A stretch of 64,000 nt of DNA from Proales similis (GCA_019059635.1 JAGVRJ010000005.1:1178001-1242000); one strand, 5' to 3'. Positions 9,902 to 22,500 are shown, counted from the first letter of the stretch. Numbers and translations are program-made. The notes: a model not told the origin generated them from the letters alone.

Positions 9902-12231
9902 CATACACACTGGGGTGAGAGTGAGAGAGAAGAAATGAAAGAATGAGCGCACTGAAGAATGGTAAGATGGAAAATAAATATTTTAGTTGAAATAATATTA
10001 GAAAGTAGATGAGCAGTAGAAGTGGATGAGCAGCAGTAGAAGTAGGAGGACGATGATGACGAATAAAGAAAAACCTAGAGAAACAAGAAAATGAAAATAA
10101 ATGCAAGGCTGAGGAGAAAAAACAGACTATGATGATGACGATCATGACGCTGATATATTTATCTTCCATTTACATATTCAGGTAGGCATGAACTAGATTA
10201 TATCATCGTCTATGCTCATCTCTCAAGATCATTATCATTCCTCGATTCCAAAATTTCTTTTCTCTTTCTACTCTTCTCTTTTACTTTCACTTTCTCTCTC
10301 GCTCTGTCTCTTTCTCTCTGTCCTATCTCTCTTTTTATCACAGACACGCTCAAGCTGACAAATACAACTTTTTTCTTCATCAAAATTTACTCGTCTGATC
10401 AAGTATATAATAATGCTTTGTTAATATTAAATAGAACAGAAACCAACAGACAAATAAACAAACGACAGTTCCTAACTTATTGGCAACACTCTGATGCTAA
10501 AACAGCCAAAAATTTAAACACACACGTTTTGTCCCCATATCCCAAGGTCAGGCAGTATGGCACTTGGAAAAGCCTTGTGAAGGCATAATTCAAATATCCG
10601 TTAGCTGAGCCTGAAATTAATGTTTAGATCCCTGGCACCGATTTCATCACGCGAACAATTCAAGTCACAAAATGCATTCAATATCAATATCATGCCAATC
10701 TATGATTTTCAATAAATTTTCGTCCTCGTCATCATGATGACAAAAGAATTGTGTATTGGATAAAATTTGAAAAAAAATCTCAACACAGAGGAAAGAGCGT
10801 TGGTCTCGATAATATTAAATGCGGCCGAATGAAATGGGAGCGTGTATGAAAAGGAAAACCTTTAATCCACGGACGGACGTGATGTTGGCCAAGAGAGAGT
10901 ATTTCACGATAACGAGCATTCAAAAAGAGGCGCAAAAAAAGGCAAAGAAGATGATAAATGAGAAAGATAAAATAGTTCTCTGCGACTGAGAGCACATTCG
11001 AAATAGCTCAAGTCGCGCCCTAATTCGTGATAATCATCTTATTTGACGAGAGGTACGATTCGTCGTGTTTTCAGGTTACATAATTTTCTATCACTCAAAC
11101 ACACACACACGCTCACTCACAAACTTGGTTGCTCGCCAACTTATTCACTCACTTACTCACAAACTTTAGGTTTTTTTGTTCAAGTTGAATTAAAGGAAAA
11201 CGAGTATGTGCGGCGATATTATTCTTGTTGTTTGCATTTTTCTAAAAGCTCGTTCTAGCCACCGTCATCGCCGATGAGTTTATTTTATTTTTTAGCCGAT
11301 TGCTACATGCCGTGTAGTAATGTCAAGCAAGTAGAGGGCTTCCTATGCTCGCTCGTTAGCTCAGTCGCTAGCCTAGCTTGACAAACAGGTCGCTATTGTC
11401 TGCTTAAGGAGAATAGAATATATGAGAATAGAAGAATGATTAAAGCGACAAGAAACAAGAGACAGTTAGCGATAGAAGAGTTCGCCGCAGAGGATCTTCT
11501 TGATTCGTTCTGAGTGCAGTGCAAAATAGCTCATTTCTCTTCGCTCTTTTTTTTTAGAGCCACCGAGTCGAGCTAATAATCTTATCGGCACATTAGAAGA
11601 AACAAATGCTGCCCAGCATATTCTATTGTCAATATGGCGTTCAGGAATAAATTCTCAATATGAAACAGAAGAGGCATTCAATGTCTAGTAGTTATCAGAT
11701 GCTCTCGATCAAACGTGTACAATCATCAGCATCATCATGGTTAAGATGAAAACGATGACAATCATCTTCGTCACTGCCGTTATCGTTGCCGTCATCGTCG
11801 TCATCATCGACATCGTCAGGATCGATGTTTTCACGTTGCCAAATTGGCTCAGTTTCAAAGCGGGGCGGTTCAATCAGTTAAATCGGCTCAAATGACGCGC
11901 TTTTGGGATCTCTTTTCACGTCTGCTTGATTTGCTTCGAAGCTTCCTGAAGAACCTGTAGCGCTTTTCCGATCTCCCTGCTGACCGAAAAAATTTTCTCG
12001 ATCATAATGGCCCGAAAGTGAGAAATCAAAGAATGAGCATTGAATGACTCATCAATTTGTCAATTTGATTTTAAATTTAATTTGAAAAACGCTGATTTAG
12101 AAGCAAGAAACCAACTTTTATTTTTTATTAACATTTGTATTTGCAGCTTGTGCCAGCGTTAGTCGATCAATGCCTCGCTGAAACGTTTTTGCACTCTGTT
12201 TAGGGTCTGTATTGCTAGTTAAAGGGGATGC

Positions 12232-14405
12232 TCAAGGACGAGGAGAGAAATAATGAAGAATGGTTCGACTCGATGTGGCTGGAGTAGCTGTCTCCTCAGG
12301 TGAACTGCCACAATCAATAAGGCGACGCTTAGCTCGAGGCGTTCGTACCAATGTACCGGTATCGTTTGCTTTTTGATCATTGCAAACGTTTTTAATCGAT
12401 CGCTTTTTGGCGCTTGAATTACTAATTAGATTTTGAAGCTGCGTTTGATGACACGTCGATGATGCGGTTGATTTTTTTTGCCCATTTTTGGGGCTTGCTT
12501 TTGTCTTGGGCTTGATGATTTTGGCTTTCGGACTTGTCTCAAACAACGTTGACGATTGGCGTTTGAGAAAAAATTTCTTGGCTGACTCTTTTCTGTCGGG
12601 TTCAGTTTGAGAAAGAAGCTCGCTGCCTGGTGAACTGCTACGATCAGAGTCGACCAGGTTTATGGGCAGACTGCTCAACGGATTATCTAATTTCAGAAAT
12701 TGTAATTTTTGTGTCGGCTTAAGATTGTGCTCGATGCGCTTGATTTCGGTAGACAGGGGCGATTCAGTCCTACTCAGACTTATGCATTCGTATTTGGAGC
12801 ATAGCTCGCTCTCAATTGACATGTGCGCGTTTGACTCGTTTATTGAACTCAGTCGGTGATCAAAGGCAACAAATAGCGGATCGTCATGAATACCCAGCCT
12901 GTGTGGTCGGTATCTTGTGTAGAGTTTCTCATTCGAAATTGTCGACAAGTAAGACGGCAATCGGTCATTTGAACTAAGCTCGACCAGCTCGGCGGTTAGA
13001 AAATTACATTCACGATCAACTAGGTCGTCTATTTCGTGCTTTACGTTCCAAAGACGCACCGTGTTATCATCTGAGCAAGTAACGAGCTGGAATATGTCGA
13101 AAGGATTCCAGTCGACTGTGGTCACCTCATTGTTGTGACCTTTGAGCACAATCGGCTGAAAGAGCTGCCTGGTCGGCTTGTATTGAGTTAGCGTGTTTGT
13201 ACAGTAAATGTAAGCGTTCGAGTCAGAAGACCCAGTCAGGAGGAAGTTGTCGCAGCCACTGAGACTCGAGCGTATAAAATTCGACTGATTCGAATTGGGC
13301 GCCTTCTTATCGTCTGGTTCGTTTATTTCGTTCACCACTCTCGAGTGTTTGAATGTCAAACAGTCGAACTCATAAATCAGACTGTTCATGCAGTTGGCGT
13401 ACAGTTTCGTGTGATTCGAATTGAACCGCAAGCTCGAGTAGCCTTTGGACATGAGACTCGAGCCGAACGCATGGACTGGCTGCAGTTCTATTTTGCGACC
13501 GGGCTGTATGCGTCTGAGATCCCAGATTTTGACTTGGCCGTCTGAGATTCCGGCCGATGCCAGCAGGTGCTCGCTCTGAAATGCGACACAAGAAACAGCC
13601 GAGGGTTTTTTGTTCGTGCTGTGCGCGTTGCCTCTTGGCTTGAAGGCGCACTTTGCCTCGATAGAATGCGCCCGCTGAATCGAATTCACAGAACGAATTA
13701 GAACTACCGGGTCAGAGTCGCCGGTCTGCTCTAGTTTTCGGTTGCATCTCAAGTCGAATATGAGCACAGAGCCGTCACGAGAGGCGCTCGATAAAATTGC
13801 CGGATTGTTGGGCACATGTGAGATGGATTTGACGCTTTCAGTGTGGCCGTTAAGCTGAGCGATGCGCTCTTGAGTTGACATGTCAAAAACACTTATCTGT
13901 TGGCTACCACCGCAGCAGGCCAACTGGCTTGAACTGAGCCAGTCCAGATCGTAAATGCAGCTCTTTTGTGCATTAAGCTCTTGGCGAAGGCGAAATTTGG
14001 GATGCGTCTCAAATAGGCGAATGAAACCGTTCTCATCTGCCAGTGCGAATACATTTTCGATTACTTTACACAAGAATTACAATCAAGGGCCGGGCCGAAC
14101 AAGTGAATGGAATCTCGGAGTTTCAATTGATACCCACCTGGATTGAACCTGACTGCGTACGGAATTCTCTGCAAATAAAACATTAAAAGACACTAATTTT
14201 GAATGAAAAGATGAAAAAAAAAACAAGAGTAGAAGAGCAGTGTTTTGAAATTTTGGAACAAAAAAACCGATTTGCCTGATGAGCGAAAAGAAAAAGAGAA
14301 AATTACATTTGCGTCGTTTATTTCATATTTGGTCTCATTGCTCGACACCAGATGGACTAGGCTCGAATGCAAAAATTTGAGCGGCGCCACCGGTAGACCA
14401 ATCAT
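12232..14405 (-). CDS. DTL: Denticleless/CDT2, WD40 substrate receptor of CRL4 ubiquitin ligase
   Basis: Three exons: 14405-14307, 14168-14138 (only 31 nt) and 14063-12232, giving 653 aa. The spliced N-terminus SSNETKYEINDANRIPYAVR followed by VIENVFALADENGFIRLF matches DTL proteins (YGETG..PPFGCTF..EHVLAVANEEGFVRLY). A WD40 propeller fills about residues 45-380. FDLRC and IWDLRR are the DDB1-binding WDxR motifs, and SGSSDSNAYIY and LVTCSDDNTVRLWNV are late repeats. The C-terminal half is Ser/Lys-rich and disordered. It ends in TILHYFSPRP, resembling the PIP-box-like RKICTYFHRK of vertebrate DTL. CRL4-Cdt2 degrades Cdt1, Set8 and p21-type substrates on PCNA-loaded chromatin. The start ATG 14405 is the only in-frame ATG after an upstream stop. 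Confidence 0.9.
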
Positions 14406-14519
14406 CTCATTTGAAAGTTCAAGTCTCTTCAATGCTTGTACACAATTCGTGAATAATTTTACGAGCAATTCTTGCAAAATAACTAAACAGAATCATCAAA
14501 TCCAATTTCCCGCTCACTT

Positions 14520-14566
<47 letters not shown>

Positions 14567-14734
14567 GACACAGAGAACTGCTTGGCTTCGAATACTGCAC
14601 AATTGCGTATGTGTGTGTGTGTGTGTGTGCGCGCTTCAGTTTCAATTTGTCCGATTTTCAAATTAAGCGACCCATCTAAGAGCGGTCAGCAAAAGAGTGC
14701 GTTGTAGGAGAATAGAATTGCCACGGCACTTTAT
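14406..14734. repeat. DTL upstream region with a (CA)n and (GT)n pair
   Basis: A pure (CA)n run spans 14523-14565 and a (GT)n run spans 14611-14629, separated by about 45 bp. The two are complementary, so a single strand could fold into a hairpin. The 329 bp lie between the DTL start and the innexin stop and must contain the DTL promoter. No other element was seen. Confidence 0.8.
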
Positions 14735-16105
14735 TTAAACATCAATTTCTGAGCCAAATCGTTGAAGGGGAATAGTGGCCGAAGTAGAGGCCGAGACTGG
14801 CGTTTCAAAGTCAATCGGATAAATGGGAGCGTCTCGTTTTGACTTTGGCGTCCTGACTGACACGTCTGCCTCTTCAAGTTCGGACTCGTTGCGCATTCGT
14901 TTGCGGTAAATGCGAAACAGGTCTTGAAGAATCATTCTGGCGTGCCAGTCCTGGGTGTTGGCTTTGATGAGCATTATGAGCAAGAAGCCTTCGGTGGCTA
15001 AATAGTCGGCCACAAACGCCCTCATTAACTTGACTGATTGAATGTCATAGTAGTACGGCCACTCGAGCATTCCGATGATTATCTTGTGTCGAAACGTGAG
15101 CTTCAAAATCCATTTGGCCAAGCTGTAGACGTTCAGAATGGCGATGAGCAAAAACCAGAGCCAGAGCAGAGTGAACGCCTTCTCGTTGAACACATTGGCC
15201 GGCAGAGTGCACTGAAACTGATGCACGTGAACGTTGCGCACGTCTGCTCTGAAATGCAGGTCGCAGAAGACCACACGAGGAAAGTATTTGGGCTGGAGAT
15301 AGAATGTCTCGTTCACGTCTGATTGAAAGTAGCGAAAGATGACATTAGCACCGAACGAATAGAACGATGAAGTAGAGTCGAGCTCGAGCAGCTTGGCGGA
15401 CAGAATAAACACAAGCATGCTCACGGTCAAGTAGAGCGCTTTGACAATCAAGTAGTTGAACATGAGCGGCACGTAAATCATTTTTGTCGGCTTTTTCTGG
15501 CGACTTTTGTAGCTGCGTCTGTTTCGGTTGTTTAGACGCAGACTAGACCAGGCCGAGTCTAATTGCTCGTCGAGGTAGACTTGCTCGTAATTGTTTAGAG
15601 TGAAGCATTTGTCCAAGTATTGGCAAGCAATTTTCAAATTCTTGTTGAAATCGGCCTCCGAGTGCAGCGAGCTCTTTCTCAGCAGTTCGATCACTCCGTT
15701 CAAATCGACCGGCATATGCTTGTAGTGGTTGCTCCTGATCATTGATTTCCAGACGAGATAAGGCAAATAGAAGACAAGGCCCATGAGCAGCGAGACGAGC
15801 GGCAGCCACGGATAGAAGCTCAGATGGCCGCGCTTTTCACCGTTTCCGCTGAAGAACGAGTCGAGCAAGTAGACGTCCTTGCTGAAGCAGAGTCCGTTCA
15901 CGTAGGACATGTCGATGCTTATCTGCTTGGCGTTCTCGTTTATGCACGAGATTTTAATACCAAAATTGTAGGCGTAGATGAATATGGACACGATGAGACA
16001 GAGCACCAGAGTTATCTTGCGATTCAGCTTGTCTACATGGTCGTCGGTGAGAAGCTTTTGTCTCGCCTCTATTTTGGCAAACACTTCAATCAAGTCCCAG
16101 AACAT
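14735..16105 (-). CDS. Innexin gap-junction channel subunit
   Basis: This is a single-exon gene of 456 aa, starting at ATG 16105. Innexins form gap junctions and hemichannels in non-chordate animals. The N-terminus is followed by TM1 (ITLVLCLIVSIFIYAYNFG). Extracellular loop 1 has two Cys (KISCINEN and NGLCFSKD). The family signature is before and in TM2 (FYPWLPLVSLLMGLVFYLP). TM3 is near LIVKALYLTVSMLVFILSAK. Loop 2 has two Cys (VVFCDLHF and HQFQCTLPANVFNEK), and TM4 is FTLLWLWFLLIAILNVYSLA. The FPRVxxCD...QCxLPxNxxNEKxF pattern is diagnostic. The cytoplasmic tail is Glu/Ser-rich. The lack of introns in the CDS is unusual beside its intron-bearing neighbours. Which innexin paralogue it is cannot be told. 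Confidence 0.95.
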   Translation of the reverse strand: MFWDLIEVFAKIEARQKLLTDDHVDKLNRKITLVLCLIVSIFIYAYNFGIKISCINENAKQISIDMSYVNGLCFSKDVYLLDSFFSGNGEKRGHLSFYPWLPLVSLLMGLVFYLPYLVWKSMIRSNHYKHMPVDLNGVIELLRKSSLHSEADFNKNLKIACQYLDKCFTLNNYEQVYLDEQLDSAWSSLRLNNRNRRSYKSRQKKPTKMIYVPLMFNYLIVKALYLTVSMLVFILSAKLLELDSTSSFYSFGANVIFRYFQSDVNETFYLQPKYFPRVVFCDLHFRADVRNVHVHQFQCTLPANVFNEKAFTLLWLWFLLIAILNVYSLAKWILKLTFRHKIIIGMLEWPYYYDIQSVKLMRAFVADYLATEGFLLIMLIKANTQDWHARMILQDLFRIYRKRMRNESELEEADVSVRTPKSKRDAPIYPIDFETPVSASTSATIPLQRFGSEIDV

Positions 16106-16528
16106 TTCACTCTTTTGAATCGAATGAGCACGAAGAACGGTTCATCTTTGAGTATGCTCAACGTGCACTTTCGTGCTTGCCCTAGCCTTGACCACCGGCC
16201 ACTGCTCATTCGCTCTCTCTTCCTCCTTCTCTCTCTCTCTCTCTTGTCGCTCTATTCTACTCGAGCTCACGTTGCGCGCACCGATCTGCGCGCTCACTCA
16301 AAAAACGAATTCAATCGCCAACTTTGTTCATCTTGTTGTTTTATTCACGAATTCTAAAAAGCTTTAATTTCAGTCTATTATTCTGCTTGCTGTGGCTAGA
16401 GAACTCTTTGCTCTACTAAAATGATTCATAAAAGAGAAAGAGGTTGATTGAAGCTCATTTAAGTTCAAGCTGGCTTCTAAAGAAATTTATAAAGAACAGC
16501 CAATGGCTTGTTGAGCGATCAGCTGTGT
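16106..16528. other. Intergenic, 5' of the innexin and 3' of apolipophorin
   Basis: This holds the innexin promoter side and the 3' UTR of the apolipophorin gene. A minus-strand AATAAA (plus tttatt at 16340-16345), 184 bp past the apolipophorin stop, is the best poly(A) signal. A ctctctctctct run lies near 16230-16244. Nothing else was seen. Confidence 0.4.
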
Positions 16529-19500
16529 TTAGGCACGAGTGTAGACAAGCTCGCTCACATCTCCCCAAGGAGTGTCCATTCTCTCGCAGGACTCGAGCGT
16601 GTTCTCATAGATCGGCCTGTTGATGTGCATTTCGCCGATCAATTGCTGCAGGACGGCCGCCTCCTGAATATGTTTGGTGTTTATCACATAGCCACCAGTG
16701 GAGATGGCGAGCTTCTCGCACATGTCGCCTTGATGCTCGAGTACGTAAGCATCAGCGAAATCAGAGATCACTGCGTCTTCGTCCTTTATGAACACATTCA
16801 GGCTGTTGTAGGCAATTATGGTATCAGACACACCATAGGTGGCTGACTCGTCCTTAATATCATACTGGCCCCATGCGCTCACTTGAATGTTCCTGTCTTT
16901 GAACACTTTGGTCAATTTTGAATTGAGCAATCCGTGGTAAGGTTCGCAGTTTCCGCAGCTAACAATCACGAGATGTCTGCCCTGTGAGTAGCGACGAGTT
17001 ACCAGATAAGCGCCGTAAAAGAGGCCATCTGCGAACGCGTCACGTTCGACCTTGTTGCCAGCCGTCTGTTGGTCGCCGAATAATTCGTAAGCCTTGGCAA
17101 ACTCGACGTTGTAGATTTGCGAGTCCGAGGTCTGGTAAATTGACGAGCCGTTCTGAGTGACTGCGATTATCGAGTAGTGGTTGTCGGCTATTCAAATTCA
17201 AAGTTCCAATCGCTTCAGTCTGAATAGTCAAAGAAAAAGGAGTCACTTACGAGTCTGGGCGAACAGCGATTTGACGGTTGCGCCGACCTTTTCCAAACTG
17301 TAGTCATTGTTCTTTCCACATGGCAGGACGACAAAAGCGAAATCCGCTCCCTCGCTCATCTTGTCTGAATAGTCGTTCGAGACCGACTGGCCGGCGTAGA
17401 ACTTTTGATCAGCAATCTGACAAGTGACTAGAACAATTCGATTTGAAGCTATTCTGGACGAAAATCGAAGGGAAGAGATACGTACAGCATTCTTTGGGGG
17501 CACTGACCACCACTGATCTGAGTCGAGCGTGATAAGCGAACGCCTTGAACAAAGAGCATTTAGCGTTCGGGTTGAACGAGACAAGCTGTTGACAAAGTCG
17601 GTTCCATCCGTCTTGATTGACGGCCTGCAAGGCGTCACGGAAATGAGAGTGACGCTGGGCGCCGAATATGGCGTTGCATTTGCTGACGGCACTAGCACTT
17701 GGTGCTCGAGGTACGGCCGAAATGGGCTCGCAACTGTTTTTCAAGAACCAATCGGACGGCTTTCTTTCTTTGAGCTCATAGTTGGCCTTGCCAAGTAAGC
17801 CTTCAACTCGGCCAGTGTACCATCGTGTGAGTGCGACCGAACAGCTCTTTGAGTCATAGCAGCAGACCTGCATTTCATTCTCGAGTCGAACGCAAATGCC
17901 GTTGAACTCGCGAATAAACTCGACACCGTTCTGGGCGAAAACGGGCAGAGCGATCGGCTGGCCGTTAAGGAACGCCTTCTCACTGCTCAAGCCGTAAGTT
18001 TGTCCGTCGATGATTACGTCGATTTGACTCTCTCCTTGGGTGTTCAATACGATGCTGAATAGAGAATGGGCTTGGTCGTGAGCAAGCAAGTACGAGCAAT
18101 GGGGCACAACCAAATGAACATCTCCGTCGAACGCAATCACGTTGCGTGAATTGAACACAGTGCCAACCAACGTGAACTGCCGCATCGATCTGTACTTGTA
18201 TTTGTTTATCAGCGACTTGATGCCCAGTCCGTCGACATTTCTAACCGAGGACGCTTTGTATGTGATTATTCGATCGGCCAGTTTGAGCAGGTAGGCTCTA
18301 TATTCACTGTTGAATTGATAAAGAGTTCGGGCGTTGTTCAAAAGCCTTGTGGCAATCAGGTTGTTGCTGAACGTGCTCGCATGCTCGTTGTAGGCGAGTT
18401 GCGGCAGCCTGGGCAAAACGTAAGCCAAACGAGGCGAGACGTGTCTAAGGCTCAAGTGCAGTAAAGTCAACTTTTCCGATATTTGCCCGTAGAGCTTGAA
18501 AAGCCGCACGTGCAGTGGCTCGCTCTGCTCGTTTGAACCGCCGAATGCAAGCTCGGGTCTGAACTCCAAGAAAGGAAGCAGATCGGTGTAGAAGCCCAAA
18601 TTGGCACCGACCACTTTTCCGATGTCTTCTCTGAGCGCTTTGCGTCTGGCCCGAATGTCGACCACAGCTGGCTCCAGATCAGCCTTGAGGACTGCATAAG
18701 CATCTCCAATAAAGGAGTTGAACTCGCCGCTCACGGCAAGGTCATTACGAGCAGTGCCGAGTATGTCGCTTTGAATTTTAGCCCAGAAACGGTTCCACTG
18801 CATGTTTAGAGTCATTATGCTCTCTTCCAATCCATTATCGATCCTTAGGCTTGCTTGCATGAGTCGTTCGATTGTGTTGCCGTTCTGATCAATTTGATCC
18901 AAAGTCTCAACTGCAACAGTCTCATTGAAAATGCCAAAGTTCAGTTTGTAGCGATTGCCGTTCGTAAATGTCTCGAGCAGAACTGTCAGCCGATTGTTCG
19001 CAGCGTCGAACTCGCTATTCATCGTTGCCAGTAGACCAGCTCCCTTGCTCAGGCGACTGGTAACCTTGAATACTCTAAGTGGGCTGGTCTGTGTCTCGGT
19101 ATCAACTGCGTACTGATTCTCGTCCGGATTGACAAGCGAGAAGAAGATCTTGCGCTCGCCTTCTTTATCCACTGAGAATTTTACCAGTCGAGCGACGCGA
19201 ATACCCAAATGCTCTAGACGGCCGTTGTGTTTGTTGAATTCATTTTCGTAGAGAACATTCAGACTGGGTCGATTGAGGCTTGCCTCAAGTGCCAGTTGGT
19301 TGCGATTCAAGTCACTGTTGAGATCCGCTCTGACGCTGAGCTGATTTTGCTTGCCGTTGGCCAGCTCGTAAGAGACAGTGGCCAACAGATGAGTCATTCG
19401 AACAGTTCTTCGTTTGTTATAGTGGAATTTAATTGACTTGAAGTTTTTCCCGTTGGTGAGCTCTGCGCTCAGACGGCTTTCATTGTCGGCGACCTTCTCT

Positions 19501-22500
19501 CTTTTGAGATTGAGGTACACGAATCGGTTCGCATCCTCGTTGTGCTTGAAATTGATGCCCACCTTTGCCTGGAACTCATTTTCATCGCTCTCTTCGTCAG
19601 CGAGTCCGTAGTTGGCTTCGTAGTTCACTCTGATCTTTCGGCCTGGAATGTTGATGTCAAACTCAACATCTCGCACACCGTTCGTCCACTGGTCGTAGTC
19701 TTGAGCCTTCAAGGCATAGCCGTACTCAATTTCAAGCGGAAGCTTGCTCGACTTGACTACACAGCTGCCCAAGTTGTAGTAGGTGCTTCCTTGCGTTTGA
19801 ATCTTCATTATGCATGTCTTGTTGCCCACTGAGCCGGCCTGGCTGCTCAGACGGTATTCGGCCACTATGAGCTTGTTGGTGCTCGCATCAATCTCCCTTA
19901 CGTAAGAGAAGCTCGTGCCGGCCGAATAGTTGCCTCGGACAAATGAAATGGCCAGTAGTCCGTTGTGTGGATTGAATTTCTCGTGGCTAATCTCCAGTCG
20001 ACGAGCCTGAAGTCGAGTGTAGATGTCGGACGAGAGCTCGACCATCAGATGACGATTGGGCAGCGCGTTTTCTCCCAACACTCGCTCAACGTTCAATGCT
20101 GCTTTCAACAGTGTTCCGGTCTGGCATCGAGCATCTACCAAAATGTTGACCAGACGTCGATCAGACGATTCTTGCCGATCAAACTCGAGGCCCAAGTGAA
20201 GTTTGGAAATTTGCAGCTGGGTGCCACTGATCGAATTAAGAACCGGCTTGATGTTCTGCTCAATGTCAACTGTAGCCGTTGAGCATCGGGCACCGGCACA
20301 ATTTGAACTGGCCACAATCTTGGCGGTTTTTACCTCCGGGCTGGCGTTGTTTTTTAATTTTATGTTTATCTGTCGATTTGACACGTCATTTTGAACAGAC
20401 CGGATCGAATCGATTTCCAAATAGGTAACAAGCTGACTCAGTTTGGAATGATCAGTCTCAAGCAAGTAGTGAACTTTTCTCTCGCCTGTTGCCTCCACGC
20501 TCGTGTATTTGAGCGTTTCTTTGACGTTCAGCGATTTGCTTGCTCCTGATATGAATTCGGGCAAACTCAACACGGAATCGACCTCTAGACTCACGTCTTT
20601 GCTGCTCGGCGAGTATTTGTAAGTCGATTTTGACTCAAAGTTGACGTTTACTTCTTTAAGCGAAACTACCATTCGTCTGGACGCTTCTGTTTTCTCACGA
20701 ACGCCGTCAGTGGTCAAGTAGGCCGACTGAGAGAATAGAGCGATGTTATAGTCGGGCGCCTCAAGTCCGCTCGGATGAGCTCGTTTAAACAACGTGTCGA
20801 TTCTGAGGCCGTCCAAGTCTCCTTTAGCTCGCTTCTCAAGCACCACTTTGAACTCGCGCTCCGTCGGCTCAAAGTCCAAATGCGCGTATTTCAAATAGTT
20901 GTAGTGATAGCCAATTAGCTGATCGTTTTGAGCTCGGTTGTCGGTACGCACTTCGAATCTGAATCTGTTGTTCACGTCGCATTTGGCCTCGAAATTTCGG
21001 AAGCTCTTGAACACATATTTCACTTGTCCGTTGCCTTCGAATTTGGTTCCGTTGGCCAATGCTTTCTCATACCTGACGTCGAACTCTCTTAGCAGCGATC
21101 CAGGCGATGATCTTATGTTACTGGTCGACTCAAGCTTCACAGACCTCACATCTCCCAATTTGATCGTCTCGAATTTGGCCGTCAGCTGACCGTTGTCCAG
21201 CACAAACTGGGAGTTTAGCTGCGACAGGCCGGTCATGATAAGCAGAAAGTCTTCGCTGGCCAAGTTGAACAAGAATCTGTGCTTCTCGTTGACGACGTCG
21301 CTCTCCATGTCTAGATTGGCCTTGACGGCACCTTCGAACTGAAGAATTTTGGCGCTCAATCGAGCAGCGAGGCTTTGCGCCGGTAGCAAGACATCTGAAC
21401 TTTGTCTCAGTTTTTCCAACGAGCCGCTAAACTCTCCCTCAAGTCTGAGAGCTGTGACATTGTTCTTAAGAAGGCTTAGAGCCACACGTTTGGTATTTTC
21501 TTCTTTGCTTCGTAGGTAATTGATCGAAATCGAGTTCAAGTTCTCGTTTTCATCAATATTGAACAGAATTTGGCCCAAGCGAGTCTCTTTGAGGACTCTT
21601 TTGTTTATGTTCGAAAGAGCCAAAATGGCATTTAATGCATTTTCGTTAACTTGATTGAGATCAAGTCTCAGAGTGTAGGGAGTGTCGGCACCCGAGCGAG
21701 GTGTGTTTACTCTCACTTCGACTTTCTCCAGCTTGAACGGCTGCGGAATCAACTTGAACAAGACCTCAACGCCATGGTCAAGATTTCGACGCGCAGATTT
21801 CATTTTGAAGAATATGCGGCTGTCAGTTCGGCCAGAAGCATCCGCTTTATGACCAAACTTAATAGACGCGGGTGGATGCTGGACAACACCGTTGCGAGTG
21901 TACTCGGCCGTCAAATCAATATTGGACTCGAGAGGTCCACCAAGCAATCCGCCGTGAATCTTAAATTCGAGAGGACGGCTCGATTTGAGCAAGAAAAGCA
22001 CAGAGTGGTCAAGACCGCTATCTCCGCCTCGATGATTCAAGTCAAGTTTGGCATCGAAAGTGTTGGGCTCCTTGAACGATTGATCAACGTGCAGGTTCAT
22101 GCTCAAGTCCAAGGCGGTTGGCTGCAGTGTGTAGCTCATCTTCAAATGGTTGGGTGTGGCGCTTTTGTAGTCGAAATTGAATGCGATCTCGGGAAGCATC
22201 TTTGACTGATCTTTTTTAGCGTCTACATCAGTGGCGATTGAAAATTGGGTGAGAATTTTGTTGCTCAACTCCAATCTGGCCTTCAACGACTCTTTGCTGA
22301 CAGAATCTATTTCACCAAACAATTTAAATCGGACATCGCTGGTGCTGACCGCGCTCAATTGGACATTGAACAGCCGGTAGACATGACGATGTGTTTCTCT
22401 TTTGTCCACATTAACATCGAGGCGAAGTCGCTGCTGAACTTGACCGTCAGTGCGGCTCACTGAGCTTAGAACTCCGTCTAGATCGTAGCTCGACTCATTA

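Larger units (their letters stand above)
8239..12231. other. Gene-free 4 kb, low-complexity rich
   Basis: No exon could be supported here. The region has acg/atg trinucleotide tracts (8766-8823), GA tracts (9850-9901), pyrimidine-rich tracts (10258-10330), scattered ctctctct runs and a cat/cgt-rich stretch (11725-11815). It lies 5' of the zinc-finger gene and 3' of DTL, so it is the natural place for long-range control elements of the developmental regulator. No specific element can be named. Confidence 0.5.

Noticed and set aside
9729-10169. Minus-strand frames rich in Ser and Leu
   Set aside because: They arise from the GA repeat read as CT; not protein-like.
11350-11400. tRNA D-arm-like stretch (gttagctcagtcg)
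   Set aside because: No acceptor stem, anticodon arm or T-loop consensus (GGTTCRANNCC) follows at the right spacing.
14245-14679. Plus-strand frame with His/Thr runs
   Set aside because: It runs through the CA repeat and antisense to DTL exon 1.
21651-22205. Plus-strand 184-codon frame inside apolipophorin
   Set aside because: Antisense shadow of a real 6.9 kb exon; no independent motif.
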